Origin: JAHOYW01 sp963664605
GTDB taxonomy: Bacteria > Verrucomicrobiota > Lentisphaeria > Victivallales > Victivallaceae
Direction of reading: 5' to 3'
Assembly (NCBI GenBank): GCA_963664605.1
Contig: OY761536.1
Span: 2,666,001 to 2,730,000 of the forward strand
Length of the DNA: 64,000 nt
Part shown: positions 8,784 to 17,367 of the stretch, piece by piece
Layout of the letters: every line of letters begins with the position of its first letter
Numbering within the stretch: position 1 is the stretch's first letter
Notes under the pieces: model-generated
The model's database searches: none
What the model was told of the DNA's origin: nothing
Seen by the model: only the letters and a program-made list of their open reading frames with translations
Made by a program: the position numbers and the translations under genes

Positions 8784-10796
8784 TCAATCCTCTCCAACAG
8801 CTTTGAAAACCGCACTGCCCCTGTCCAAATCTATATTTGACAGGGCAAGCATGATAAAATCTCCGCACTGGAAACTTTTGTTTGCTTCACGGTCAACCAA
8901 CTGGTTACCAGCTTTACGGAAATTACCGCCAAGTTTTTCCATAGGCACAAAACCATATATGCCTAAATCCTGGATGTCAACCAACATTCCCGAGCTAATT
9001 ATCTTAGAAACAATTCCTTCATGCAGATTATCCAGCCCGCTTGCCATTTCCTGTTCAAGATAACGCAGCTTCAAACGGTCATTAGCCGTAAAGTATGCCT
9101 CATCACAATTCATTTCCTTATCTGTACAGTGTTCTGCTATTTTATCAGCAGTCTGAGTGGAACGCATTTCCCCGCCGGATTCCTTTGACCACAACTGTTG
9201 ATGAACCATCAAGTCGCTGTAACGCCGGATAGGACTGGTAAAATGGCTGTATCGTGTTTTCCCCAGACCAAAATGTAAATCAGGTTTAGCTTCGTACATG
9301 GCACGCGCCATTGAACGCAGAAACGCGCCCAGGATAGCCGGTTTGCGCGGATCGTCAGGCAGGTTCTTCAAAAACTGATTACATACTGTCCGGTTACTCA
9401 AATCCCCGGGGTAAATACCGAAAGTCTCCATAGCTATTTCCGAAAACTCAGCCAGCTTTTCCGGGTCGGGTTCAGGATGTACGCGATAAAGTCCGGGAAT
9501 CGACCTTTGTTCCATTTCGACAGCCACCTGCGAATTAGCGGCAAGCATAAATTCTTCGATAAGCTGATCGGCTTCACGCTGTTCCTTGTGAACTATTCCA
9601 ATAACTTTATCTTCATCCTCATTGCACAAAACCCTGGTTTCAGGTATTGCCATCTCGAGAAAATCTTCATGTTCCTGGCGGTTCTTCCGCATATTACGGA
9701 ACAATTTCAGAAGGATGTCAAGGGTAGCGCACAGGTCATCACTCCAGTCATCGCCGCGGGTTCCATCCTCAATATATTCCTGCACTTCATCATAATTTAG
9801 ACGCTTATCGACTTTAATTATGCTATGGCAGCGCTTAGCGGATACTATTCTGCCGCTGTATTTATTGACTGTGAATAATATAGTATGCGCCATTGAATCG
9901 CCGTCAGCGGTCAGACTGATAGCGGCGGTCAGACTCTTAGGCAGCATAGGTAAAGTCCTGCCCGGCAGATAAGAGGTAAAGGAGCGTTCATAAGCCGCTT
10001 TATCCCATTTTGATCCCGGAGCTATCCAAGCCGCCACATCAGCAATATGCACACCTAATTCCAATTCAGCCTCATTTTCAGTAGGAGCAACCGATATAGC
10101 ATCGTCAAAGTCTTTTGCGTCAAAGGGGTCGATGGTAGCGGTAATACGGTCGCGCAGGTCAGTACGTTTTATTTCGCGTGGTTTGAGCTGTCCCGCTTCA
10201 TTATTTTCCTCTTCCGTATATGCCGGGGGCAAATCAAATTCTTTGCATATTGCGTCAAGATCGCCTTTTATCGAGCCGGCTTGACTGATACGGTCGACTA
10301 TAGTGCCTTTGTGAATTACATTAGCACGGGCGTATTCATCATGCAAAAGCTTTACTTCCACCCATTCACCGCGCTTCGCTCCATTCAAACTTCCGGATAT
10401 TTGTATTTCTTCACTAATGCGTTTATTGAGAGCCCGGATCTTATGCCCCGAGAGAAGCTCGCCTACAACTGTATCACGGGCACGGTCTATGATATTCTGG
10501 ACACGTCCGGCTGGGCCGCGGTCTTCGCTTATGGGGTACTTATCACGCTCAGGCAATATCTCGACTTCCACCAGATCACCGTCCATAGCGGAATTGATAA
10601 ACTGCGGAGGAATGAAGATATCCTGGACTTTTTCATCCGCTTCAACCACCCCCTGCGGCGTTACAAATCCCAATCCTCCGGCTGTAAGCGTAATTTTCCC
10701 TCGAACCAGCACTTTTTTCTTTTTAAATTCAGCCTTGCGCTGTTTTCTTCTTTTATTTATTTCCCTATGCTTACGTAACTTACTTTTATTCTTCAT
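8784..10796 (-). CDS. rnr: Ribonuclease R (RNase II/RNB family 3'-5' exoribonuclease)
   Basis: From the ATG at 10796 the protein has 670 residues. It has a highly basic start (KNKSKLRKHREINKRRKQR), cold-shock/OB domains with GGLGFVTPQG, the RNB catalytic block DRITATIDPFDAKDFDDA (Asp cluster binding Mg2+), HTILFTVNKYSG, the conserved YSHFTSPIRRYSDL, and an S1-like domain near the end (EGIVSKIISSGMLVDI). It degrades structured RNA. It is shorter than E. coli RNase R (about 810), mainly because the terminal extensions are absent. The upstream frame to 10940 is not preferred: its extra residues are unconserved in character and overlap the panB start. It leads the likely rnr-pyk-SGNH operon. Confidence 0.95.
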   Translation of the reverse strand: MKNKSKLRKHREINKRRKQRKAEFKKKKVLVRGKITLTAGGLGFVTPQGVVEADEKVQDIFIPPQFINSAMDGDLVEVEILPERDKYPISEDRGPAGRVQNIIDRARDTVVGELLSGHKIRALNKRISEEIQISGSLNGAKRGEWVEVKLLHDEYARANVIHKGTIVDRISQAGSIKGDLDAICKEFDLPPAYTEEENNEAGQLKPREIKRTDLRDRITATIDPFDAKDFDDAISVAPTENEAELELGVHIADVAAWIAPGSKWDKAAYERSFTSYLPGRTLPMLPKSLTAAISLTADGDSMAHTILFTVNKYSGRIVSAKRCHSIIKVDKRLNYDEVQEYIEDGTRGDDWSDDLCATLDILLKLFRNMRKNRQEHEDFLEMAIPETRVLCNEDEDKVIGIVHKEQREADQLIEEFMLAANSQVAVEMEQRSIPGLYRVHPEPDPEKLAEFSEIAMETFGIYPGDLSNRTVCNQFLKNLPDDPRKPAILGAFLRSMARAMYEAKPDLHFGLGKTRYSHFTSPIRRYSDLMVHQQLWSKESGGEMRSTQTADKIAEHCTDKEMNCDEAYFTANDRLKLRYLEQEMASGLDNLHEGIVSKIISSGMLVDIQDLGIYGFVPMEKLGGNFRKAGNQLVDREANKSFQCGDFIMLALSNIDLDRGSAVFKAVGED

Positions 10797-10938
10797 GTTT
10801 TTCTCTTTATATAATGTTTTTATGGCAAATGCCTGTCTAAAGATACTACACTTAGTTTTATTTGTAAAACCCGTTTGAAAAAAAACATTGAACAAGTAGA
10901 TTATTTGAATATCCACAATAGATAACGGACATATTGTC

Positions 10939-11742
10939 ATGACTATAAAAAAGAAAAAAAATGTCTGCAGTTTTCGAAAAATGAAGCAAAACGGCGAAAA
11001 GATAGTTGCCGTTACCGCTTACGACGCACCTACCGCTAAACTAGCTACAGAAGCCGGAGTTGATTTCCTGTTGATCGGCGATTCAATGGCCAATACCGTT
11101 TTAGGTTATGAAAACACCCTCCCCTTGACTATGGAGGAATCATTATTTCATTGTAAATCTGCGAAACGCGGCGCTCCCGATGCTTTTATTGTCGGCGATA
11201 TGCCTTTCATGAGCTATCAAATATCTTGTTCCGAAGCGCTGAAAAACGCCGGACGCTATATAAAGGAAGCCGGATGTGACGCGGTTAAACTCGAAGGCGG
11301 AGCTTACGCCGTCGCGGTAGTCGAACGTCTGGTAGCTGCCGGAATACCGGTGGTCGGACACATCGGCCTCCTGCCGCAACAGGTACTTGCTGCAGGCGGT
11401 TACAAGATAGCCGGAAAAACCGCTGAAGGAGCAAAGCTTCTCCTGGCTGATGCTAAAGCATTGGAAAACGCCGGAGCTTTTTGTGTTGTCCTTGAAGGTA
11501 TTCCAAGTGAAGTCAGCAAACAAATAACAAAATCAATCAGTATTCCAACTATAGGAATCGGCGCCGGGATACATTGCGACGGTCAGGTTCAGGTAATGAG
11601 CGACCTGCTGGGAATGTCCGGTTTTATTCCCAAACACGCCAAAAGCTATGCTAATCTATCTCAAACCATCCTTGAGGCATTGAGCCAATACGCCAAAGAA
11701 GTAAAAAACAGTGAATTTCCCGGCAAAGACAATTCGTTCTAA
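10939..11742 (+). CDS. panB: 3-methyl-2-oxobutanoate hydroxymethyltransferase
   Basis: A 267-residue protein of standard PanB length. It transfers a hydroxymethyl group from 5,10-methylene-THF to alpha-ketoisovalerate, the first committed step of pantothenate synthesis. Visible motifs are VAVTAYDAPTAKLA, LLIGDSMANTVLGY (metal-binding Asp), VGDMPFMSY, AVKLEGG, VVGHIGLLPQ and IPTIGIGAGIHCDGQVQV. It is divergent from rnr, with 142 bp between the start codons. panC and panD are not in the window. A REP-like double hairpin follows 8 nt after the stop. Confidence 0.97.
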   Translation: MTIKKKKNVCSFRKMKQNGEKIVAVTAYDAPTAKLATEAGVDFLLIGDSMANTVLGYENTLPLTMEESLFHCKSAKRGAPDAFIVGDMPFMSYQISCSEALKNAGRYIKEAGCDAVKLEGGAYAVAVVERLVAAGIPVVGHIGLLPQQVLAAGGYKIAGKTAEGAKLLLADAKALENAGAFCVVLEGIPSEVSKQITKSISIPTIGIGAGIHCDGQVQVMSDLLGMSGFIPKHAKSYANLSQTILEALSQYAKEVKNSEFPGKDNSF

Positions 11743-11749
11743 TATAAAA

Positions 11750-11828
11750 CACGGCTAGGGACAGCCGTGGCTACATAGGGGAATAAATTATAACGAAAAA
11801 GATGTAGCCGCCTCTGGAAACAGAGGCG
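11750..11828. repeat. REP-like paired hairpins
   Basis: Two hairpins in opposite orientation share an 8-nt arm. Hairpin 1 is CACGGCT-AGGGAC-AGCCGTG (11750-11769). Hairpin 2 is GCCTCTG-GAAA-CAGAGGC (11810-11827), with a GAAA tetraloop. GGCTACAT (11769-11776) and ATGTAGCC (11802-11809) are inverted copies, so each hairpin is preceded by ATGTAGCC when read outward-in, like two REP units forming a BIME. It fills the panB-MFS gap and may also terminate panB transcription, though no T-run is present. Confidence 0.75.
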
Positions 11829-11851
11829 TAACTCCAAAGTTCCCCGGCAAT

Positions 11852-13066
11852 ATGGAAATTAACTGGAAAAAGAATTTATTTGTTATCTGGATAAGCCAGT
11901 TTCTATCCATTGCGGCTTTTTCCTCAAGCATGACCTTTATCCCGTTTTATATCCAGAAGCTGGGAGTCACAGGTGACGCGCTTCGCAATATGTATGTCGC
12001 GCAGTTTATGGCTATGGGAGCTATCAGCGTATGTATTATGTCACCAGTATGGGGATTTATCGCCGACGTCTACGGTAGACGTTTAATGCTGCTGCGCTCT
12101 AATTTTATTTCTGCCTTATTAATGCCGCTGATGGCTTTTGTTCCTAATGTTGGAACCTTGCTGGCTCTGCGCTTTGTGCTCGGAGCTTTTGCCGGTACAG
12201 TCACCGCATCCCAGACTCTTATCGCCAGCACCACTCCTGTGGAAAACCGTGGTTTCGCTCTCGGCTCCATAAGTTCAGCATTGTTCAGCGGTGCTATGGC
12301 TGGAATGTTTTTCGGCGGAATGGTAGTTGATAAATTCGGCTATACGGTAACCTTTATTGTCACCGGCGCTTTGCTTCTTATATCCGGATTCCTGGTACTA
12401 TTTGGAGTTAAGGATGATTTTCAAAAGACCATTACACTAAAAGAAAAATTATCTGAATTTAAATTCCGGCTGCCTAAACTCGGCTCATTATGGATGATAT
12501 TGTTTTTATTGCTCCTGATGGGCTTTGCGAGGCAATTTGAACGCCCGTTCCTGCCGGTGCTGGTGGAAAAGATAAACGGCATAGACAAAGCCGCCACCTG
12601 GACAGGTGTTATCGCCAGTATTGTAGCTGTAGCCGGAATTATCTCAGGATCGCTCCTTGGCTGGCTTGCTGACAAGACATCAGCCCCAAAGGTCGCGATA
12701 TGGTCTGCTTTGCTGGCTGGATTATTGATGATACCTCAAGCTCTGGCGCAATCCCTGCTGGTACTGACCTGTGCCCGTTTCGGCATGATATTTTTTGCGG
12801 GGGGACTTGATCCGGTTTTTCAGATATGGCTTTCCAAGTGCACTCCAGACGATAAACGAGGAATATTTTTCGGCTGGGCATCCAGCTTCAAAACCCTGGG
12901 GTGGGTTTTTGCCGCGCTGTTCAGTGGTTCAATAGCAATGTTTTCCGGAGTTCGATGGGTGTTTGCCGTTACCGGAATAGTTTATATACTTCTAATTCCG
13001 ATAATACTATTCTCCGCCAGGAAAATTCATCCGCAGCATCAGGATTTGACAAAAGCGGCAGAATAA
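11852..13066 (+). CDS. Major facilitator superfamily transporter (drug/H+ antiporter-like)
   Basis: A 404-residue protein with about 12 hydrophobic segments. The loop after TM2 holds the MFS signature in GFIADVYGRRLMLLRS (G-x-x-x-D-x-x-G-R-R), and an equivalent GWLADKTSAPKVA appears in the second half. LRFVLGAFAGTVTASQTLIAS matches motif C of the drug/H+ antiporter branch. The substrate cannot be assigned. It stands 109 bp after panB, separated by the REP-like element, and 38 bp before wrbA, with which it may be cotranscribed. Confidence 0.88.
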   Translation: MEINWKKNLFVIWISQFLSIAAFSSSMTFIPFYIQKLGVTGDALRNMYVAQFMAMGAISVCIMSPVWGFIADVYGRRLMLLRSNFISALLMPLMAFVPNVGTLLALRFVLGAFAGTVTASQTLIASTTPVENRGFALGSISSALFSGAMAGMFFGGMVVDKFGYTVTFIVTGALLLISGFLVLFGVKDDFQKTITLKEKLSEFKFRLPKLGSLWMILFLLLLMGFARQFERPFLPVLVEKINGIDKAATWTGVIASIVAVAGIISGSLLGWLADKTSAPKVAIWSALLAGLLMIPQALAQSLLVLTCARFGMIFFAGGLDPVFQIWLSKCTPDDKRGIFFGWASSFKTLGWVFAALFSGSIAMFSGVRWVFAVTGIVYILLIPIILFSARKIHPQHQDLTKAAE

Positions 13067-13104
13067 ATTACAATACAAGTAACAACTAATGAAGAGGTGA
13101 AAAA

Positions 13105-13719
13105 ATGCCGAAAATCAAAGTAGTTTTTTACAGTATGTATGGTCATGTTTATCAACTGGCGGAAGCTATAGCGGAAGGAGCACGAAAAGTGAAAGGTTCT
13201 GAGGTTCAGGTTTTACAGGTACCCGAACTGGTTCCAGAGGAGGTATTAGTCAAAAGCGGCGCTAAAGCAGCCCGTGATGTTTTTTCCCATATACCAGTTG
13301 CTGTACCATCTTCCCTTGTAGAAGCAGACGCAATTATTTTTGGGACGCCAACCCGTTTCGGTAATATGTGCTCTCAAATGCGCAATTTTCTTGACCAGAC
13401 AGCCCAGTTATGGCAAATCGGCGCTTTAATTGGAAGAGTCGGAAGTGTTTTTGCCAGCACTGCTTCACAACATGGTGGGCAGGAAACCACGATCCAGAGT
13501 TTTCATACAACTTTACTTCATCATGGGATGATTATTGTCGGCGTTCCTTATTCAGAACCAGCCTTACTCAATATGAAAGAGATTTCCGGCGGGACGCCTT
13601 ACGGGGCGACAACCATGGCGGATCACGACGGATCACGTCAGCCTAGTGAAAATGAATTGGCTATTGCCCGTTTCCAAGGACAGCATGTAGCAGAAATAAC
13701 CAGGAAGCTTTGCAACTGA
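13105..13719 (+). CDS. wrbA: NAD(P)H:quinone oxidoreductase, WrbA family
   Basis: A 204-residue flavodoxin-like protein. It binds FMN and reduces quinones by two electrons, limiting redox cycling. The N-terminal KVVFYSMYGHVYQLAEAIA is the FMN phosphate loop, GTPTRFGNMCSQMRNFLDQT the conserved WrbA signature and FASTASQHGGQETT the third flavin-contacting segment. Near the C-terminus are GGTPYGATTMA and SENELAIARFQGQHVAE, also typical. The ribosome site GAAGAGGTG lies 6 nt upstream of the ATG. It is tail-to-tail with gph, the stops being only 2 nt apart. Confidence 0.95.
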   Translation: MPKIKVVFYSMYGHVYQLAEAIAEGARKVKGSEVQVLQVPELVPEEVLVKSGAKAARDVFSHIPVAVPSSLVEADAIIFGTPTRFGNMCSQMRNFLDQTAQLWQIGALIGRVGSVFASTASQHGGQETTIQSFHTTLLHHGMIIVGVPYSEPALLNMKEISGGTPYGATTMADHDGSRQPSENELAIARFQGQHVAEITRKLCN

Positions 13720-13721
13720 TA

Positions 13722-14345
13722 TTAGAATAAATTTACAAAATCAGCAAATGATTTAGCGTCAAAGTCACAAGATAAGCCTTTTGGATTGCCGAACCCGTAA
13801 CTTGTCCAGCAACGTTTCATGCCGGCGCGCGCACCAGCTTCGAGGTCAGTGTAATGATCACCGACCATCCAGCTTTCCTTGACGTCGGCGTTCCATTTTT
13901 CAGCAAAATAAAGCAAAGCGTCAGGTTCCGGCTTCAATGGATGACCACAACCGCCGCCCATGATTTCGTCAAAATATTCAGCAACTCCAAGATTCTGCAA
14001 AACCATTTTCGCGGCTTCATTCGGCTTATTGGTTATTACCGCCAGTTTTATACCCGTCGCATATAATTTTTCCAGCCCCTCAGCCACCCCTGGATAAAGC
14101 CTGGTTTTATCAGTTATATGAGCGTAATAAAACTTTTTCATATGCGGGGTTGCTTCATCAATATCTATATTTTCCGGCAGGGAACGTTCAAGCAGTTTAC
14201 GCGCGCCGTTACCGATATAACCGCAGACGGTTTCCACTGTCAACGGCGGCAATTTATAATGTTGCCTGGTCAAGTTAACGGCGGTCGTTAAATCCTTACG
14301 GGAATCTATCAAAGTCCCGTCCAAGTCAAAAATTATTACTTTCAT
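13722..14345 (-). CDS. gph: HAD-family phosphatase, phosphoglycolate phosphatase-like
   Basis: A 207-residue HAD hydrolase. Motif I is IIFDLDGTLIDS (nucleophile and acid Asp), motif II LAVITNKPN, motif III Lys in GCGHPLKPEPD, motif IV SWMVGDHYTDLEAG. The helical cap sits between motifs I and II, as in Gph. The usual role is hydrolysing 2-phosphoglycolate from DNA-repair or oxygenase damage, but HAD specificity is hard to assign, so the symbol is provisional. It lies 25 nt downstream of tsaD on the same strand and is likely cotranscribed. Confidence 0.85.
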   Translation of the reverse strand: MKVIIFDLDGTLIDSRKDLTTAVNLTRQHYKLPPLTVETVCGYIGNGARKLLERSLPENIDIDEATPHMKKFYYAHITDKTRLYPGVAEGLEKLYATGIKLAVITNKPNEAAKMVLQNLGVAEYFDEIMGGGCGHPLKPEPDALLYFAEKWNADVKESWMVGDHYTDLEAGARAGMKRCWTSYGFGNPKGLSCDFDAKSFADFVNLF

Positions 14346-14370
14346 AGTTTTAAGATTTAAGTTTTAAAGA

Positions 14371-15450
14371 TTAAAAATTCACGAACGGCACTTTGGAAAT
14401 TACCGGAAGACGGGCAAAAGCGTCAATATCCAAAGGTGAAAATTCACCTTTTTCAAAATAATAATGTGCCAATCCACCAACCATTGAGGCGTTGTCCGTA
14501 CAGTATTTACGCTCCGCAAGACGTAATCTTGCGGTATTTGGCAAAGCTTTCGGCAGACGTTCTCGTAAAACGGAATTGCAGGCGACCCCGCCGCAAAGGA
14601 CTACCGTTTTAACATTATGTTCACGTGCCGCCATAGCAGTTTTTTTGCACAGGACATCAATTATCGCTTCCTGATATGAAGCTACGGTGTCATACAAAAG
14701 TTGCCCCTCAAGTTTGCCATTTTCTTTTTCCAAGTCACGAATATGATATAGCAAGGCGGTTTTTATACCGCTGAAACTGAAATTCAATTTATGTTCGGGC
14801 CTGACTGCCTTACCGGCCTGCCCGGTCAATGGACGCGGAAAATGATATTTCATCGGGTCGCCTGATTCTGCTGTTTTCTGGATAACCGGACCGCCGGGAT
14901 AACCCAGGTCAAGCATTTTTGCGGCTTTATCCAGAGCCTCTCCGGCGGCATCGTCAATAGTAGTGCCAACCAGTTTTGCCTGTCCTTCCGCGTCAATCAG
15001 GAGAAGCGCAGTATGTCCGCCGGAAACCACCAGCGCTAAAATCGGATAAGTTTCCTTTTTATGCAAATCTTCCGCGCCGCCGTCAAGGAATGAAGCATAG
15101 ATATGGGCTATAAAATGATTTATCCCTATAAGAGGCAGATCATATCCAATCGCTATTCCTTTGGCTAGATTCAAACCAACCAGCAATGCGGGCATCAGGC
15201 CGGGGCCGTTAGTCACTGCCACGGCATCGAGATCATCAAAAGTAACTCCGGCATTTCTCAAGGCAGTTTCCAATACCGGACGAGCAGCGACTAAGTGCTC
15301 GCGCGCCGCTAATTCAGGAACGACTCCGCCATGAGCCGCATGACGCGCGATTTGCGAAGCTACACAATCTCCTAAAACTTGTGCCCCGTCTTTTACTACC
15401 GCTGCCGCGGTTTCATCGCAGCTGCTTTCTATTCCTAAAATCAAACTCAT
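14371..15450 (-). CDS. tsaD: tRNA N6-adenosine threonylcarbamoyltransferase
   Basis: A 359-residue ASKHA-fold enzyme. With TsaB/TsaE it transfers threonylcarbamoyl from TC-AMP to A37 of ANN-decoding tRNAs. Seen: LGIESSCDETAAAVV at the N-terminus, HGGVVPELAAREH, the metal-binding INHFIAHIYAS (the two His), LVVSGGHTALLL, DDAAGEALDKAAKML with YPGGP, FSFSGIKTALLY, and CGGVACNSVLRERL near the C-terminus. The N-terminal part from VASQIARHAAHGG is canonical. It is first in a likely tsaD-gph pair. Divergent from the DUF308 gene across 144 bp. Confidence 0.97.
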   Translation of the reverse strand: MSLILGIESSCDETAAAVVKDGAQVLGDCVASQIARHAAHGGVVPELAAREHLVAARPVLETALRNAGVTFDDLDAVAVTNGPGLMPALLVGLNLAKGIAIGYDLPLIGINHFIAHIYASFLDGGAEDLHKKETYPILALVVSGGHTALLLIDAEGQAKLVGTTIDDAAGEALDKAAKMLDLGYPGGPVIQKTAESGDPMKYHFPRPLTGQAGKAVRPEHKLNFSFSGIKTALLYHIRDLEKENGKLEGQLLYDTVASYQEAIIDVLCKKTAMAAREHNVKTVVLCGGVACNSVLRERLPKALPNTARLRLAERKYCTDNASMVGGLAHYYFEKGEFSPLDIDAFARLPVISKVPFVNF

Positions 15451-15594
15451 TTTATATCCTGTCAGTATTAGTTTAACACCACAAATATACTCAATTTAAG
15501 TAAAAAAACAATATAAATTCCTAAATGCTGTTGTTTTTTCGGCTTTGTGACAGCATAATAATATAAAGAGCAATAAAATCAATGGAGGTGAATT

Positions 15595-16170
15595 ATGTCA
15601 AACTCAAACAACATTTTTTCAAAGTTTATTAATCATACAGTCTGGGACTATATCATTTCCCGTGGAATAGCGTGCCTAATTATTGGAGCGCTATTTCTTT
15701 TTATGCCGGAAGCCAGTATAAGTATGCTTTGCATTATTCTTGGCGTCTGTCTGCTTCTCAATGGTTTGATCGCCCTGATTAAAGCGATGAAATCAAACAA
15801 TGAAAAAAAGATTATACTGGTATATGGACTGATCTGTCTGCTTGCCGGAATAATATTTTTGACGAATCCAGCTTTTTTGCTGGGAATCATCGTCATAATC
15901 TTTTCCCTGCTGGTTCTGATAACAGGAGTAAATCAGGTGTTTGCCTCTATAAAAGCTAAGCATACTCCTGTTACAGCACGAATACTCGCAGCCGTAACCG
16001 GTATGCTTTCCGTGGTTTTAGGAATGGCACTGTTAATTCGTCCTGATATCAGCATAAAGGTTATGATTATGCTGATAGGAATCTACTTTGTGGCATTCGG
16101 TGTTTTGGCTATAGCAACGGGAACGATAATCCGCAAAGCCAACAAACATGGACATACCATTATCGGCTGA
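15595..16170 (+). CDS. DUF308/HdeD-like membrane protein
   Basis: A 191-residue protein with six hydrophobic segments arranged as three pairs, each with the HdeD-type pattern of a Gly-rich helix followed by a short charged turn (LNGLIALIKAMK, ITGVNQVFASIK, AFGVLAIATG). HdeD-like proteins are linked to acid resistance in enterics, but most members have no known role. The start is supported by a strong ribosome site (GGAGGTG, 15583-15589). It is a single gene, divergent from tsaD and convergent with nagA (15 nt between stops). Confidence 0.85.
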   Translation: MSNSNNIFSKFINHTVWDYIISRGIACLIIGALFLFMPEASISMLCIILGVCLLLNGLIALIKAMKSNNEKKIILVYGLICLLAGIIFLTNPAFLLGIIVIIFSLLVLITGVNQVFASIKAKHTPVTARILAAVTGMLSVVLGMALLIRPDISIKVMIMLIGIYFVAFGVLAIATGTIIRKANKHGHTIIG

Positions 16171-16185
16171 AATAAATATACTCAG

Positions 16186-17331
16186 CTACATTCTCTGTTC
16201 GCCGTTAACGAAAACTTTTGTCGGCTTGAAATCATCCGAAAGAAAAACTATATCCGCGAAATAACCGGGTTCTATTTTTCCATGCTTTTCCAGTCCAAGC
16301 GACTGTGCCTGATTCCAGGAAGTTGATTTTATTAACTCGGATAAGGGCTTTCCAGTTATTTGCGCTACATTTTTCAATGCAGTGCAAACCTCCAGGGTAC
16401 TTCCTGCCAAAGCTCCGTTTGATTTCAAACGCGCGGCTCCATCAGCAACTATGACCGCCAATCCTCCGAGTGAATACTCTCCGTCAGGCATTCCGGCGGC
16501 ACGCATAGCATCGGTAATAAGCTGAATTTTTTCCGTATCTTTCAAACTGAAAATCAATTCAATCATATCAGGACAAATATGCAGGGTATCGCAGATCAAC
16601 TCAATAAAGACTTCCTCATTCATCAACCCTGCCCCGACCAGACCAATATCACGATGATGCAGACCCGTCATCTGGTTGCAGAAATGACTAAGGTTTTTCA
16701 AGCCGTGTTTTGCCGCTTTTTTGAAATCAGCATATTTCGCCGCGCTGTGAACACAGGATGGAGTTATTCCTTCCGCTAAAAGCTGTGAAGCAAATTCTGT
16801 TCCGCTTTCGACCTCAATAGCATAGGAAACTTTGCAAACCGGAAATATCTTAGCGAGGCGTTTGACTTCTTCTATGTCCGGCAGGCGTACAAAATCAGGG
16901 TTTTGTGCGCCAAGGCAATTAGGATTAATGAACGGGCCTTCAAGATGAACTCCTGGGATCTTACAACCTTTTTTGCCGGACCTGACATAAGCCGCCGCTG
17001 TTTCAAGAGCTGCCGCCAATTGTTCTTCCCCCAAAGTTAAAGTAGTCGGCAGTAAGGTGGTTACACCTTCCTTTAACTTATCAAGCGCTATAGTGTCTAT
17101 TGCTTCCTGCGTAGCGTCAGCAAAATCGAACCCTGACCGCCCGTGGCAATGAACATCAATAAAGCCGGGAACAACCATCTGTCCCTGCGCATTGATTATT
17201 TCGTCAGCTTCAGGCAAAACGGAACTATCAGGATAAAGCTGCTTGATTTTTTCGCCTTCGATAAGAATAGAAACGTTTTCAGCATCATAATCCGGTGAAA
17301 TTATATGACAGTTAGTTAATAATATACTCAT
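16186..17331 (-). CDS. nagA: N-acetylglucosamine-6-phosphate deacetylase
   Basis: A 381-residue amidohydrolase of normal NagA length. It makes glucosamine-6-P and acetate from GlcNAc-6-P. Visible are VPGFIDVHCHGRSG (metal-site His-x-His), GVHLEGPFINP (metal Glu), CVHSAAKYAD and LSHFCNQMTGLHHR (metal His residues and substrate loop), LITDAMRAAGMPDG (catalytic Asp) and LAGSTLEVCTALKN. It is 36 nt downstream of the ROK gene, forming a ROK-nagA operon. The product would feed NagB at 23.1 kb. Ribosome site GGGAGAA precedes the ATG. Confidence 0.95.
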   Translation of the reverse strand: MSILLTNCHIISPDYDAENVSILIEGEKIKQLYPDSSVLPEADEIINAQGQMVVPGFIDVHCHGRSGFDFADATQEAIDTIALDKLKEGVTTLLPTTLTLGEEQLAAALETAAAYVRSGKKGCKIPGVHLEGPFINPNCLGAQNPDFVRLPDIEEVKRLAKIFPVCKVSYAIEVESGTEFASQLLAEGITPSCVHSAAKYADFKKAAKHGLKNLSHFCNQMTGLHHRDIGLVGAGLMNEEVFIELICDTLHICPDMIELIFSLKDTEKIQLITDAMRAAGMPDGEYSLGGLAVIVADGAARLKSNGALAGSTLEVCTALKNVAQITGKPLSELIKSTSWNQAQSLGLEKHGKIEPGYFADIVFLSDDFKPTKVFVNGEQRM

Positions 17332-17367
17332 AAATTTTCTCCCTGTATAAAAAATCTTAATTTACAA

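Noticed and set aside
8783..8815. Longer pyruvate kinase start at 8815
   Set aside because: The extra 11 residues overlap rnr, while the inner ATG at 8782 has a good ribosome site and matches the usual KIIATIGPA N-terminus.
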